The position numbers and the translations under genes are program-made. DNA of 64,000 nucleotides from UBA1926 sp002337215 (GTDB lineage Bacteria; Planctomycetota; Phycisphaerae; Phycisphaerales; UBA1924), in assembly GCA_963973795.1 (NCBI GenBank), contig CAXBAF010000018.1, forward strand, positions 1-64,000, written 5' to 3'. How positions within the stretch are numbered: position 1 is the stretch's first letter; every line of letters starts with the position of its first letter. Shown here piece by piece: positions 39,154-47,211 of this stretch. The notes beneath the pieces were generated by a model. The model worked only from the letters and a program-made list of their open reading frames with translations. It was not told where the DNA came from and ran no database searches.

Positions 39154-39426
39154 TCATCGCTGGCGGAGGTACTCCTCGACGCGCTCGGCCTTGCGGAGCA
39201 GGAACGGGATGTGCTCCTCGGCGGACTTGCTGAAGCGGGCCATCGCGCGCATCGTGTCGTCGAAGTCGGCGGCGAACTTGTCGTGCTCCTGGTCGCGCCA
39301 GGTCTGGCCCAGCGACATCATCTTGCCCTGCATGGCGCGCATGTCGCCGTTGAGGCGCTCGGTGAACTTCTTGAGCGCCATGGCGAATTGACGCATCTCG
39401 TCCGGATCGACGACGGCTTTGGCCAT
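39154..39426 (-). CDS. WXG100-type small helical protein
   Basis: A 90-aa protein (MAKAVVDPDEMRQFAMALKK to VEEYLRQR) with two amphipathic helices joined by a turn, LGQTWRDQEHDKF. Trp43 lies at mid-length, as in WXG100 (ESAT-6-like) proteins, but the motif is W-R-D instead of W-x-G. The C-terminus has Tyr (EEYLRQR) but no clear YxxxD/E signal. GGGAGG precedes the ATG. WXG100 proteins are exported as dimers by EccC/EssC ATPases, and one such ATPase is four genes downstream on the same strand. The assignment is by size, helix-turn-helix layout and context. Confidence 0.75.
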   Translation of the reverse strand: MAKAVVDPDEMRQFAMALKKFTERLNGDMRAMQGKMMSLGQTWRDQEHDKFAADFDDTMRAMARFSKSAEEHIPFLLRKAERVEEYLRQR

Positions 39427-39529
39427 CGGTGGGCCTCCCTTCGCGTGTAGTCCCTTTCGAGAGGGTACGGGATGGGGGGCGGGGGTGGTTGCGGGTTTTG
39501 CGGCAGTTTGATACCGACAGATTCACATC

Positions 39530-39628
39530 GGGTGCCACGACTCGCCGCGGATGCGGCGCAGTCGTGCGGTCGGGCGTGGGGTGGCGGTTCGCACTGCTGC
39601 GCCGCGGACGCGGCGAGCAGTGGCACCC
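39530..39628. repeat. REP-like double-hairpin element, second copy
   Basis: Outer GGGTGCCAC (39530-39538) and GTGGCACCC (39620-39628) are identical to those of the miaB copy. Hairpin A is 39536-39566 (CACGACT/AGTCGTG; inner CGCCGC/GCGGCG around GGAT). Hairpin B is 39592-39622 (CACTGCT/AGCAGTG; inner CGCCGC/GCGGCG around GGAC). The spacer between hairpins is 25 nt, against 3 nt in miaB. Confidence 0.85.
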
Positions 39629-39659
39629 GGGGGAGCCTTGGTCGTGGGGAGATCGGGAG

Positions 39660-39684
39660 CACTGACCTGTGGGACAGGTCAGTG
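39660..39684. repeat. Third related palindrome
   Basis: CACTGACCTGT and ACAGGTCAGTG form a perfect 11-bp stem around GGG, followed by GCACGG. It shares the CACTG.../...CAGTGGCAC edge with hairpin B of the doublets, so it is probably a related single REP unit. Confidence 0.7.
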
Positions 39685-39742
39685 GCACGGGGAGCGTTGA
39701 GCGTTGGAAGACCGCTCCCTGACGGTCGCGGCTCGTTTGGGG

Positions 39743-40939
39743 TCAGCCGTCGGTGGGTGGGGGGAGGCCGGGGGTGTTGTCCGTGGTTGGGTCTGTGTCG
39801 TCGTTCGCTCCAGTGGCGGGGGTCTCGATGAGTTCGGAGGGTTTGCGGGTGAGGGATTCGATGGTGCCGGCGTTGAGTTTGACGCGGCGGTGGCCGAACT
39901 TCTCGGAGAATGCTTCTGTGCCTTCGCCGCTGGCACTGGTTGTCACCCACCCGCTTCCGGTCCCTGTGTCATCATCGTTCGCATCAATGAAGAACGCGTA
40001 CTCCTGTTGATCGAATGTGGTGAAGTACGCGAAAGCGAGGAAGCCACCCTCATCGAGAAGCTTGCTCGGCTCAACCGGGACTTCTACTCCGGCAGCCTTG
40101 TGCATGTACTCATCCAGATCGACATCGACTTCGGCAACATTCGTGAAATTCACGAATGCGAGGGCGTTGCCGGTGTTGTTGGCGAGGGCCTGATTTTTCA
40201 TGGTCGCGCCCTCGGGGAGGTTCGCGACGGTGAAGTCGGCTTCGGGGTCGTCGCGGGTGAGTTGGAGGGTCTCGCCGTCCGCGTGGGTGATGGTGACGGA
40301 CTGGACGCTGTCGCGGGGGAGTTCGACGAAGCGGGTGTTGACGAAGCCGAGTGGGCCTCGGGGGATGGTGACGCTGGCGCTGACGAGCCAGGATTGATTG
40401 TCGTTCAGCAGGCGGGCGTATTGGCGTGGGCCTCCCCCGGCGTAGGTGGTCTCGCCCAGGACGATCTCGGTGATGGGCTCGCCGTCGGCGTCGGAGATCT
40501 CGACGAGCGTGGGGCGGGGTGAGAAGTCGTCGGGGTCGCGTTCTGCATCATCCGGCCATTGGACGGCCAATCGGTCGTGGAGGTCGGGCTTGGCGGTTTT
40601 GGGTTCGACGGTGCGGAGTTCGGCGAGCGTGGTGATGAGTTGGCGGACGCGGTCGGGCTCGGCCGGGAAGTTGGCCTTACTGGTGAGCTGCCACTGGTCG
40701 CCGTCGCGGGTGAGGACGACGGGGTCGGTGTCGTCCGCGGCCGAGGAGGTGGAGATTGTGATTGTGGCGATGTCTTCGGCGCGTTCGGCGAGGGTGGGGG
40801 CGAGGCGGGCGTCGGTCGCGGCGCCGCCTGCCGCGGCGTTCTGGCCTCGCGGCGAGGCCGGCTGGAGGGCGAGGAAGTAGGCCCCAACGGCGGCGAGCGC
40901 GGCGAGGGCGAGCAGGAGCATGAAGGCTTTGGCGTTCAT
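39743..40939 (-). CDS. DUF4340-like exported protein of the Gld-type ABC cassette
   Basis: A 398-aa protein with one N-terminal helix (MNAKAFMLLLALAALAAVGAYFLAL). A beta-rich extracytoplasmic part follows with the DUF4340 pattern: a repeated module containing DQWQLTSKANFPAEPDRVRQ, a WPDDAERDPDDFSP loop and LVEISDADGEPI. The C-terminus is acidic/Thr/Pro-rich. Such proteins usually sit beside GldG-like ABC auxiliary proteins, as here (46 nt downstream). Function unknown; a periplasmic partner of the transporter is inferred. Confidence 0.8.
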   Translation of the reverse strand: MNAKAFMLLLALAALAAVGAYFLALQPASPRGQNAAAGGAATDARLAPTLAERAEDIATITISTSSAADDTDPVVLTRDGDQWQLTSKANFPAEPDRVRQLITTLAELRTVEPKTAKPDLHDRLAVQWPDDAERDPDDFSPRPTLVEISDADGEPITEIVLGETTYAGGGPRQYARLLNDNQSWLVSASVTIPRGPLGFVNTRFVELPRDSVQSVTITHADGETLQLTRDDPEADFTVANLPEGATMKNQALANNTGNALAFVNFTNVAEVDVDLDEYMHKAAGVEVPVEPSKLLDEGGFLAFAYFTTFDQQEYAFFIDANDDDTGTGSGWVTTSASGEGTEAFSEKFGHRRVKLNAGTIESLTRKPSELIETPATGANDDTDPTTDNTPGLPPPTDG

Positions 40940-40985
40940 GGGCGGAAACTTCCTATTGTCTTTGTTCTACAGAAGACGGCGAGTA

Positions 40986-42944
40986 TCAGCGGCGGTCCGC
41001 CTTGCGTCGGCTGGCGCGGCGGCGGAGGGCGTTGTAGCCGCCCATCGTCATCGCGAGGACGCAGAGCAGGACAGGGACGGCCGCGGTGTTGAGGACTTTG
41101 AGACGGTTCTCAAGGGCCTCGATGTCCTTGCGAAGGTTGAGTTGGACCTCGCGGAGTTCCTTGCGCTTCTCGAGGAGGGTTTCTTCGAGCGCATCGACCT
41201 CGGCCTGTTGTTCGGGGGTGAGCACAAGGGCCGCGGTGCCGGTGTCGGTCCGCGCCATCTGCAGGTCGTTGATGCGCTGGCGGGTCTGCTCGATCTCTTC
41301 CTGGAGGGTCTGTTCCTTGGCGAGGAACTCGGTTTCGGCGTCGCGCTGCATCTGCTCGATGAGCGTGAACGGGCGGTCGAACGAGCCGCGCCCTCGGAGT
41401 TCGAGCAGGTCGCGGCTGCCCGCCATCTGCTCGGCGGCGTTGAGGGCGAGGGCGCCGTTGTCGGCGAGGATGTCGTAGCCGAGCAGGGTGTTGCCCAGGC
41501 GGAGCTCGCGGACCCAGCCCCCGTCTTCGAGGACGTCGACGTCGGCGACGACGATGACGTTGATGGAGTCGGTCGCCTCGGCGAGGTGGTCGCCCGCGAT
41601 CGGTTCCGGTTCGGCGGGGCCGACCTCGTCGGTGTTGTCGCCTGTGTTGTCGCCCGTATCGTCGGACGCGGGCCGGGAACCCGAGGGCGGGCCTTCGGGA
41701 AAGGCGGTGGGGACGGTGCCGGTGACGCGGGCGGCGATGACGCGCTGCTCGCCGTCGGTGAAGAAGCTGTTGAGCAGGGCTTTGGGGTCGGCGAAGCCCT
41801 GGACGCTGGAGACGGGGACGAGGCCGGACTGGTCGGAGGTGGTGATGAGCGGTTCCCACGCGCTCGGCGCGTCGTCGGCGTGGGTGAGGATGCCGGCGGA
41901 GGCGAGGTTGATGCGGGTGAGGTTGCCGGTGACGGGGTCGTCGCCCGCCATCTGGTCGGCGCCGACGTTGAGCCAGATGATGTAGGGCACGATCTCCTGC
42001 CGGCCACCCGGGGCGCGGACGGAGATGCCCAAGTCGAGGTCGCCCGCGAGCTGGGCGGGGTCGAAGCCCAGCCCCCACGCGTCGAAGAGGGCAGGCATGT
42101 TCGACGAGCGGTCCTGGGCCATCATGCCCATCTGCTGCTGTTGTTGGGGCTCGGCCTCGGCCATCGGGTCGACGAAGATGATCGCGCCGCCTCCCGCGAG
42201 GATGTGCTGGTCGATCGCGTAGGTGAGCGCGTCGGACAGGCCCTTCGGATGGACAACCATCAGGCAATCGAGGTCCGCGGGGAGTTCGGTCGCGGTGGGG
42301 GGGATGGTCTCGATGTCGAAGGTCGCGCGCATCTCTCGCAGCACGGCCCACTCGGGAGTCGGGCGCTGCGTGCGGGGGTCGAAACCCCCGGTCATCGGGA
42401 GGCTCGTGATCAGGCCCAGCGTGGGCTTGTCGGGGTCGGCGAGCTTGGCGATCATCTGAGCGATCTTGTACTCGAGGAAACGCTCGTCGCGGGGGTTGAA
42501 GACGGGGAAGACCTCACGCCCGTCGAGGGCGTTGGTGGCGACGAGGCCGAAGTAGAGGCTCTCTGTCTGGCTGATCGGCTGGGGCTGGATGCCGTCGGCG
42601 ACGGCGTTGTCCTCCGCCTCGCTGAAGGGCTCGGGGTTGACGATGGTGAGCTCGACCTTGCCGTTGGAGGCGTCGGCGATCGATTGGAGCAACTCGGTGA
42701 CGCGACGCCCGAACGACTCGATCTGCGGGATGCCGCGGGCGAGGTCCTTGGAGTAGTAGAAGGTCATGCGGATCGGCTCGTCGGGCGATCGGGCGATGCG
42801 CTTGGTGGCGGGCTGGACCGTGTAGAGGCTGCCCTCGGTGAGGTCGAGGCGGTAGCCGGCGAGGGCGCGGTCGGCGGTGACGTTGAGGCCCAGGAAGAGG
42901 GCGATGAGCAGGATGATGCTGACGAGGCCGATGATCTTCGACAT
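40986..42944 (-). CDS. GldG-like ABC auxiliary membrane protein
   Basis: A 652-aa protein. The N-terminal helix (IIGLVSIILLIALFLGLNVTA) precedes an ABC-type uncharacterised transport domain with DLTEGSLYTVQPATKRIAR, LTIVNPEPFSEAEDN and IDQHILAGGGAIIFVDPMAE. A coiled coil follows (about 535-625), and the C-terminus has a second helix (VPVLLCVLAMTMGGYNALRRR). This is the GldG/DUF4350-like arrangement found with two-gene ABC exporters. ATG 42944 (MSKIIGLVS) is 40 nt after the permease stop. In gliding Bacteroidota GldG aids motility; in planctomycetes the role is unknown. Confidence 0.85.
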   Translation of the reverse strand: MSKIIGLVSIILLIALFLGLNVTADRALAGYRLDLTEGSLYTVQPATKRIARSPDEPIRMTFYYSKDLARGIPQIESFGRRVTELLQSIADASNGKVELTIVNPEPFSEAEDNAVADGIQPQPISQTESLYFGLVATNALDGREVFPVFNPRDERFLEYKIAQMIAKLADPDKPTLGLITSLPMTGGFDPRTQRPTPEWAVLREMRATFDIETIPPTATELPADLDCLMVVHPKGLSDALTYAIDQHILAGGGAIIFVDPMAEAEPQQQQQMGMMAQDRSSNMPALFDAWGLGFDPAQLAGDLDLGISVRAPGGRQEIVPYIIWLNVGADQMAGDDPVTGNLTRINLASAGILTHADDAPSAWEPLITTSDQSGLVPVSSVQGFADPKALLNSFFTDGEQRVIAARVTGTVPTAFPEGPPSGSRPASDDTGDNTGDNTDEVGPAEPEPIAGDHLAEATDSINVIVVADVDVLEDGGWVRELRLGNTLLGYDILADNGALALNAAEQMAGSRDLLELRGRGSFDRPFTLIEQMQRDAETEFLAKEQTLQEEIEQTRQRINDLQMARTDTGTAALVLTPEQQAEVDALEETLLEKRKELREVQLNLRKDIEALENRLKVLNTAAVPVLLCVLAMTMGGYNALRRRASRRKADRR

Positions 42945-42984
42945 GGGGCGGGTCCTGTTTCGGAATGGCCGGGGATGATGGCGT

Positions 42985-43719
42985 TCAGGCGCTCTTGCGG
43001 AGATCGATGAGGACGACGTTCGCAACCAGAAGGCAGATGATCAGGCTCGCGAAGAACACGACCGAGCGGGCCTCGATCACGCCCCGGCTGAGCATGTCGA
43101 ACTGGGTAAGGAAGCTGAATGTGCTCATCGTGTCGAGCACGGGGGCGGGGACCCACGAGCCGAAGAAGTCCTGCACTGCCCCGAACCCGAGCAGCAGCAT
43201 CGCGAAACAGAGGACAACGGAGATCACGAAGGCGATGACCTGGCTCTTGGTCGCGGCGCTGACGGCCGACCCGATGGCGAGGAACCCGCCCGCCATGAGC
43301 AGGCTGCCGAGGTAGCCCGTGAAGATCGCGCCGTTGTCGGGGTCGCCCAGGCGGTTGACGGTGACCCAGAGCGGGACGGTGAGCAGCAGCGCGACCCCGG
43401 TGAAGATCCAGGCGGCGAGGTACTTGCCGACGACCGCGCCCGAGGGCGAGACGGGGAGCGTGAGCAGGAGCTCGATGGTGCCGCTCTTGCGTTCCTCGGC
43501 CCACAGTCGCATCGAGAGGGCGGGGATGAGGAACAGATACAGCCAGGGGTGGAAGTTGAAGAACGGCGCGAGGTCGGCCTGACCCCTGGCGAAGAAGTTG
43601 CCGAGCTGGAAGGTCGAGACGCCGGCGAGGATGAGGAAGATGATGATGAACACGTACGCGACGGGGGTGGCGAAGTAGCCGCCCAGTTCGCGCCGGAAGA
43701 CGGGGTACCAGCCGGTCAT
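42985..43719 (-). CDS. ABC-2 type permease, GldF-like
   Basis: A 244-aa protein with six predicted helices (VAYVFIIIFLILAGVSTF, WLYLFLIPALSMRLWAEER, the cytoplasmic KSGTIELLLTLPVSPSGAVVGK segment, and on to IICLLVANVVLIDLRKSA). The ERKSGTIELLLTLPVS segment is diagnostic of ABC-2 exporters such as GldF. The start overlaps the stop of the ATPase gene (ATGA, 43716-43719), showing translational coupling. Confidence 0.9.
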   Translation of the reverse strand: MTGWYPVFRRELGGYFATPVAYVFIIIFLILAGVSTFQLGNFFARGQADLAPFFNFHPWLYLFLIPALSMRLWAEERKSGTIELLLTLPVSPSGAVVGKYLAAWIFTGVALLLTVPLWVTVNRLGDPDNGAIFTGYLGSLLMAGGFLAIGSAVSAATKSQVIAFVISVVLCFAMLLLGFGAVQDFFGSWVPAPVLDTMSTFSFLTQFDMLSRGVIEARSVVFFASLIICLLVANVVLIDLRKSA

Positions 43720-44708
43720 GCCGCGGCCTCCTGCTTGGGTGATTTCTTGGTTCGCTGTCCGGATGACTGGCCGAGCGTGATCTCGCGGAAGACCTCGTCG
43801 AGCCTGCCCTGTTCGACGCCGAGGCGGTCGAGGGTGAGGCCCCGGTCGCGGACCAGTTGGGCGATGGCGGGGGCGATCTCGGCGCCGCGTTCGGCGAGGA
43901 CGCGGCAGCGGAAGACGCCGTCGGCGGTGACGGGGTCGTCGATGCGGGCGACGCCCTTGACGGATCGCAGGGCCTCGGCCAGGCCGCCGCTGTCGGTGGA
44001 CGGGTCGCCCTTGACGACGAGGGTCACGGCGTTGTGGTTCGCGGCCCGGGCGCGGAGCGCGGCGGGGGTTTCATCGGCGACGATCGTGCCCCGGGCGACG
44101 ACGACGGCGCGGGTGCAGACCGCGTCGACTTCTTCGAGGATGTGGGTCGAGAGGACGACGCACTTTTGGCCCGCCATCCGGCGGATCAGCTCGCGGACCT
44201 CGTGCTTCTGGTTGGGGTCGAGCCCGTCGGTGGGTTCGTCGAGGATGAGGACTCGGGGGTCGTGGAGGATCGCCTGGGCAAGGCCCACGCGGCGCTTGAA
44301 GCCTTTGGAGAGCGTCTCGATGGGCTGGCGCATGACGCCGTGGAGTTGAACGAGGTCGGCCGCGGTCGCGATCCTGGCTTTCGCGTCCCGGCCGATGAGT
44401 CCCCGGGTGCGGGCGGCGAAGCGGAGGAAGCTCTCCGGGGTCATATCGGGATAGGCCGGGGCCCCCTCAGGCAGATAGCCGATCGAGCGTTGGGCGGCGA
44501 GGGTGTCGCGTTGCACGTCGTGCCCGCAGACGGAGGCCCTGCCCGAAGAGGGGGTAAGGAACCCGGTGATCATCTTCATTGTGGTCGATTTGCCGGCGCC
44601 GTTGGGTCCCAGGAAGCCGAGGACTTCGCCCTTGTCGACGGTCATCGAGAGGCGATCGACGGCGACGATCGGGCCGAACACCTTGCGGAGCTTTGTGGTC
44701 TCGATCAT
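43716..44708 (-). CDS. ABC transporter ATP-binding protein, GldA-like
   Basis: A 330-aa ATPase. Walker A is GFLGPNGAGKSTTMKMI, the signature motif appears as LSKGFKRRVGLAQAI, Walker B is VLILDEPTDGLDP, and the H-loop is LSTHILEEVD. A C-terminal domain of about 100 residues follows (VTLVVKGDPSTDSGGLAEAL and on), as in the CcmA/NatA-type exporters. ATG 44708 gives MIETTKLRKVFG; the longer frame is a shadow. It is first in the cassette ATPase-permease-GldG-like-DUF4340-like. The exported substrate is unknown. Confidence 0.93.
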   Translation of the reverse strand: MIETTKLRKVFGPIVAVDRLSMTVDKGEVLGFLGPNGAGKSTTMKMITGFLTPSSGRASVCGHDVQRDTLAAQRSIGYLPEGAPAYPDMTPESFLRFAARTRGLIGRDAKARIATAADLVQLHGVMRQPIETLSKGFKRRVGLAQAILHDPRVLILDEPTDGLDPNQKHEVRELIRRMAGQKCVVLSTHILEEVDAVCTRAVVVARGTIVADETPAALRARAANHNAVTLVVKGDPSTDSGGLAEALRSVKGVARIDDPVTADGVFRCRVLAERGAEIAPAIAQLVRDRGLTLDRLGVEQGRLDEVFREITLGQSSGQRTKKSPKQEAAA

Positions 44709-44853
44709 GGTTTGTTCCTGTGATGCGTGGCGGACGGCGTGTCGTCGCCGCGCACCGTGGTCTCTTCCCATTTTTTTGCATGTCGTCGGACTGAGTCAAG
44801 TGGTCGGGCTTGGCGGTTGTAACGCGACGGCCGTCCATGTCTCTCGGACGATC

Positions 44854-45339
44854 TCAGGATATGGGTCTCGCCCAGATGTCGCTGGTGATGAGCTCGACCG
44901 AGTTCCCGGCGGGGTCGCGGACGTAGATCGATCGGCCCGTCACGGGTTGATCCGGCGACCGCTCCATGGGCCAGGTCTGCTGCTGCTCGATCGCGACGCC
45001 GGCGGCTTCGAGGCGTTCGAGCCACGGGTCGTAATTGTCGTCGTCGATCCGGAAGGCGATGTGCCCGGGGCCGACGACGCCGTGCGCGGGGATGCCCCGC
45101 CCCGGCTGATTGCTGACGGAGGGCTTGAAGACAAGCAGGACGGCGTCGGGGCTGACGCGGTAGCCGAACGCGAGCGTGCCGTCTCCCGAGATCCGCGGCA
45201 AGCCGAGCACGCCGGCGTAGAACGCGTCAGAGGCGTGGAGGTCCTCGGCGTACAGGATGGTCTCGAGCACGCTGGTGATTGATGGGGTGATGGCCGGCGG
45301 GGTGGTCGGCAGGGCGGAGGGCTGGGTGAGATCGTCCAT
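44854..45339 (-). CDS. VOC/glyoxalase-fold protein
   Basis: A 161-aa protein with two glyoxalase half-modules. The first is VLETILYAEDLHASDAFYAGVLGL, the second HIAFRIDDDNYDPWLERLEAAGV and SIYVRDPAGNSVELITSDIW. His in GHIAFR and Glu in VELIT are the usual metal-ligand positions. ATG 45339 (MDDLTQPSAL) gives a short Pro/Thr-rich lead; the longer frame overlapping the SDR gene is a shadow. The substrate (methylglyoxal, an antibiotic or a catechol) is not decided. It is divergent from the SDR operon across 67 nt. Confidence 0.85.
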   Translation of the reverse strand: MDDLTQPSALPTTPPAITPSITSVLETILYAEDLHASDAFYAGVLGLPRISGDGTLAFGYRVSPDAVLLVFKPSVSNQPGRGIPAHGVVGPGHIAFRIDDDNYDPWLERLEAAGVAIEQQQTWPMERSPDQPVTGRSIYVRDPAGNSVELITSDIWARPIS

Positions 45340-45406
45340 GCTCTGGTTATACACCGGTGCTGGTGGCTGCATCCGCGTCGCACCGATCGTCGAAGTGTTC
45401 CTTCCT

Positions 45407-46141
45407 ATGGCACAGACATACCTACTTATCGGCGGCGGCGGCGGGATCGGCTCTGCGGTCACGCGTCGCCTCAAGGATCGTGGCGCCACGGTTGTCATCG
45501 CGGAGCGGAAGGCTGACAAGGCCGAGGCTCGGGCGAGCGAACTGGGCGTGCACGGTGAGCAGTGCGACGCGACCGACTTCGAGCAGGTCGCCGACCTCGT
45601 CAAGCGGGTTGAGGACGCGCACGGCCCGATCGACGGGATCGCGAACCTCGCGGGCTCGATCATCATCAAGCCGGTGACATCGGTCAGCCAGGACGAATTC
45701 ATGGCGACGATCCACCAGAATCTGACGAGCGCATTCGCGACGGTGCGAGCCGCGTCGCGCCCGATGCAGAAGGCGGGCAGGGGCTCGATCGTGCTGGTGA
45801 GCTCGTGCGCCGCAAGGCTCGGGCTGATGCACCACGAGGCGATCGCGGCTGCCAAGGGTGGCGTCATCAGCCTCGCCCAGACGGCGGCGGCCTCGCTGGC
45901 GGGAAAGGGCGTGCGTGTCAACTGCGTCGCGCCCGGGCTGGTCGATACACCGATGGCGGAGAAACTGACCGGGAGCGATCGCGCCCGTGAGGCGAGCGAG
46001 CAGATGCACCCGCTCGGTCGGCTCGGCGAGCCCGATGACATCGCCCGCGCGATCGAGTGGCTGATCACCGATGATGCCTCGTGGGTCACGGGCCAGTGCA
46101 TCGGCGTGGACGGCGGGCTCGCGGCGATCAAGGGCAAGTGA
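45407..46141 (+). CDS. SDR-family protein lacking the catalytic tyrosine
   Basis: A 244-aa short-chain dehydrogenase/reductase fold. The nucleotide loop is LLIGGGGGIGSAVTRRL, the NAG-equivalent is ANLAGSI, the serine strand is GSIVLVSSCA, and the C-terminal motif is APGLVDTPMAEKL. The catalytic YxxxK position reads I-A-A-A-K (HHEAIAAAKGG), so Lys is kept and Tyr is Ile. Similar sequences exist among SDRs, but they must use another acid or are non-catalytic. ATG 45407 begins MAQTYLL. It is first of four tightly spaced genes (25 nt to the next). Confidence 0.85.
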   Translation: MAQTYLLIGGGGGIGSAVTRRLKDRGATVVIAERKADKAEARASELGVHGEQCDATDFEQVADLVKRVEDAHGPIDGIANLAGSIIIKPVTSVSQDEFMATIHQNLTSAFATVRAASRPMQKAGRGSIVLVSSCAARLGLMHHEAIAAAKGGVISLAQTAAASLAGKGVRVNCVAPGLVDTPMAEKLTGSDRAREASEQMHPLGRLGEPDDIARAIEWLITDDASWVTGQCIGVDGGLAAIKGK

Positions 46142-46166
46142 TCACGCACCGTGCGGGAGGCGACTC

Positions 46167-47183
46167 ATGGGCGATCAGGTGACGCGATCGACGACGCACC
46201 CGCGGTGGATGACGACCGTCCTCAGGCTCGCGGGTATCTACAACGTCCTCTGGGGAGCCCTCACCGTGCTTTACCCGGGGTGGCTGTTCGACCTCACCGG
46301 GCTCGACACGCCCGCGTACCCGTTCATCTGGCAGTGCGTCGGCATGATCGTTGGCGTCTACGGGCTCGGCTATTGGATCGCGGCGTCCGACCCATTCAGG
46401 CACTGGCCGATCGTGCTCGTCGGGTTTCTCGGCAAGATTTTCGGGCCCATGGGATACGTCCAGGGTGTGTTCCTCGCCGACGCGCCGGTGATCGGGACGA
46501 TCACGAACCCTGTCCCGCCCGAGTTCGGGGTCGCGCTGATCACCAACGATCTGATCTGGTGGGTCCCGTTTGCGGTGATCCTGTGGTCGTCGTTCCGTGC
46601 GATGCACGAGCCAACGGAAGAGGCCGAGCCGTTGGATCGCGTTCTTGAATCGACGACGACGTCGAACGGCGTCACGCTTCTGGAGCGGTCGCGCGAGGGC
46701 CCGGTGCTCGTCGCGCTCGTCCGGCACGCGGGGTGCACGTTCTGCAAGGAGGCGCTCGCGGATCTGGGCGAGGCCCGCGAGCGGATCGAGGCCGAGGGTG
46801 TTCGGCCCGTGGTCGTCCACATGGGTGGGCCTGGCGAGCTCGACGGCCTGATGTCGAAGCACGGCCTCGCGGGCGTCGAGACGATCAGCGATCCGGCTCG
46901 GAGGCTCTACCGTGCGCTCAAACTCCCGAGGGGGACGTTCTCCCAACTCTTCGGGCTCACAGTCTGGTGGCGCGGGCTCGCCGCGACGCTCAAGGGGCAT
47001 TTCGTGGGCGGGCTCAAAGGAGACGGTTTCCAGATGCCCGGGACTGTTGTGATTCGCGATGGGACAGTCATCGCGCGGCACGAGCATAACACCGCGGCCG
47101 ACCGAGCCGACTTCTCCGGCATGTCCTGCACGATTGATCTCACCGAAGCCGGGGCGGCCCGAGGCAAACCAACAGTCGCGTAG
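46167..47183 (+). CDS. SelL-like/AhpC-TSA redox protein fused to a membrane domain
   Basis: A 338-aa protein. The N-terminal 150 residues hold four predicted helices (LRLAGIYNVLWGALTVLYPG, FIWQCVGMIVGVYGLGYW, and on to ALITNDLIWWVPFAVILW). The C-terminal part (about 165-330) is a peroxiredoxin-like thioredoxin fold with a CxxC site, RHAGCTFCKEAL (Cys190, Cys193), then VRPVVVHMGG and PGTVVIRDGTVI. SelL proteins carry a UxxU pair at this place; here both are Cys. ATG 46167 has GGGAGG upstream. A disulfide or peroxide reductase at the membrane is inferred. Confidence 0.8.
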   Translation: MGDQVTRSTTHPRWMTTVLRLAGIYNVLWGALTVLYPGWLFDLTGLDTPAYPFIWQCVGMIVGVYGLGYWIAASDPFRHWPIVLVGFLGKIFGPMGYVQGVFLADAPVIGTITNPVPPEFGVALITNDLIWWVPFAVILWSSFRAMHEPTEEAEPLDRVLESTTTSNGVTLLERSREGPVLVALVRHAGCTFCKEALADLGEARERIEAEGVRPVVVHMGGPGELDGLMSKHGLAGVETISDPARRLYRALKLPRGTFSQLFGLTVWWRGLAATLKGHFVGGLKGDGFQMPGTVVIRDGTVIARHEHNTAADRADFSGMSCTIDLTEAGAARGKPTVA

Positions 47184-47211
47184 GTCGACGCCACAAGGAA
47201 CACCCGACGCG

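Larger units (their letters stand above)
39427..39742. other. Gap with REP-like hairpins between the ABC cassette and the type VII-like locus
   Basis: 316 nt without a gene. It contains the second REP-like doublet and a third palindrome (listed separately), and presumably the promoter for the WXG100 gene near 39430-39520. Confidence 0.6.

Noticed and set aside
40920..43010. 696-codon plus-strand frame opposite the GldG-like gene
   Set aside because: Repetitive Gly/Glu/Val composition typical of antisense to Ala/Leu-rich coding sequence.
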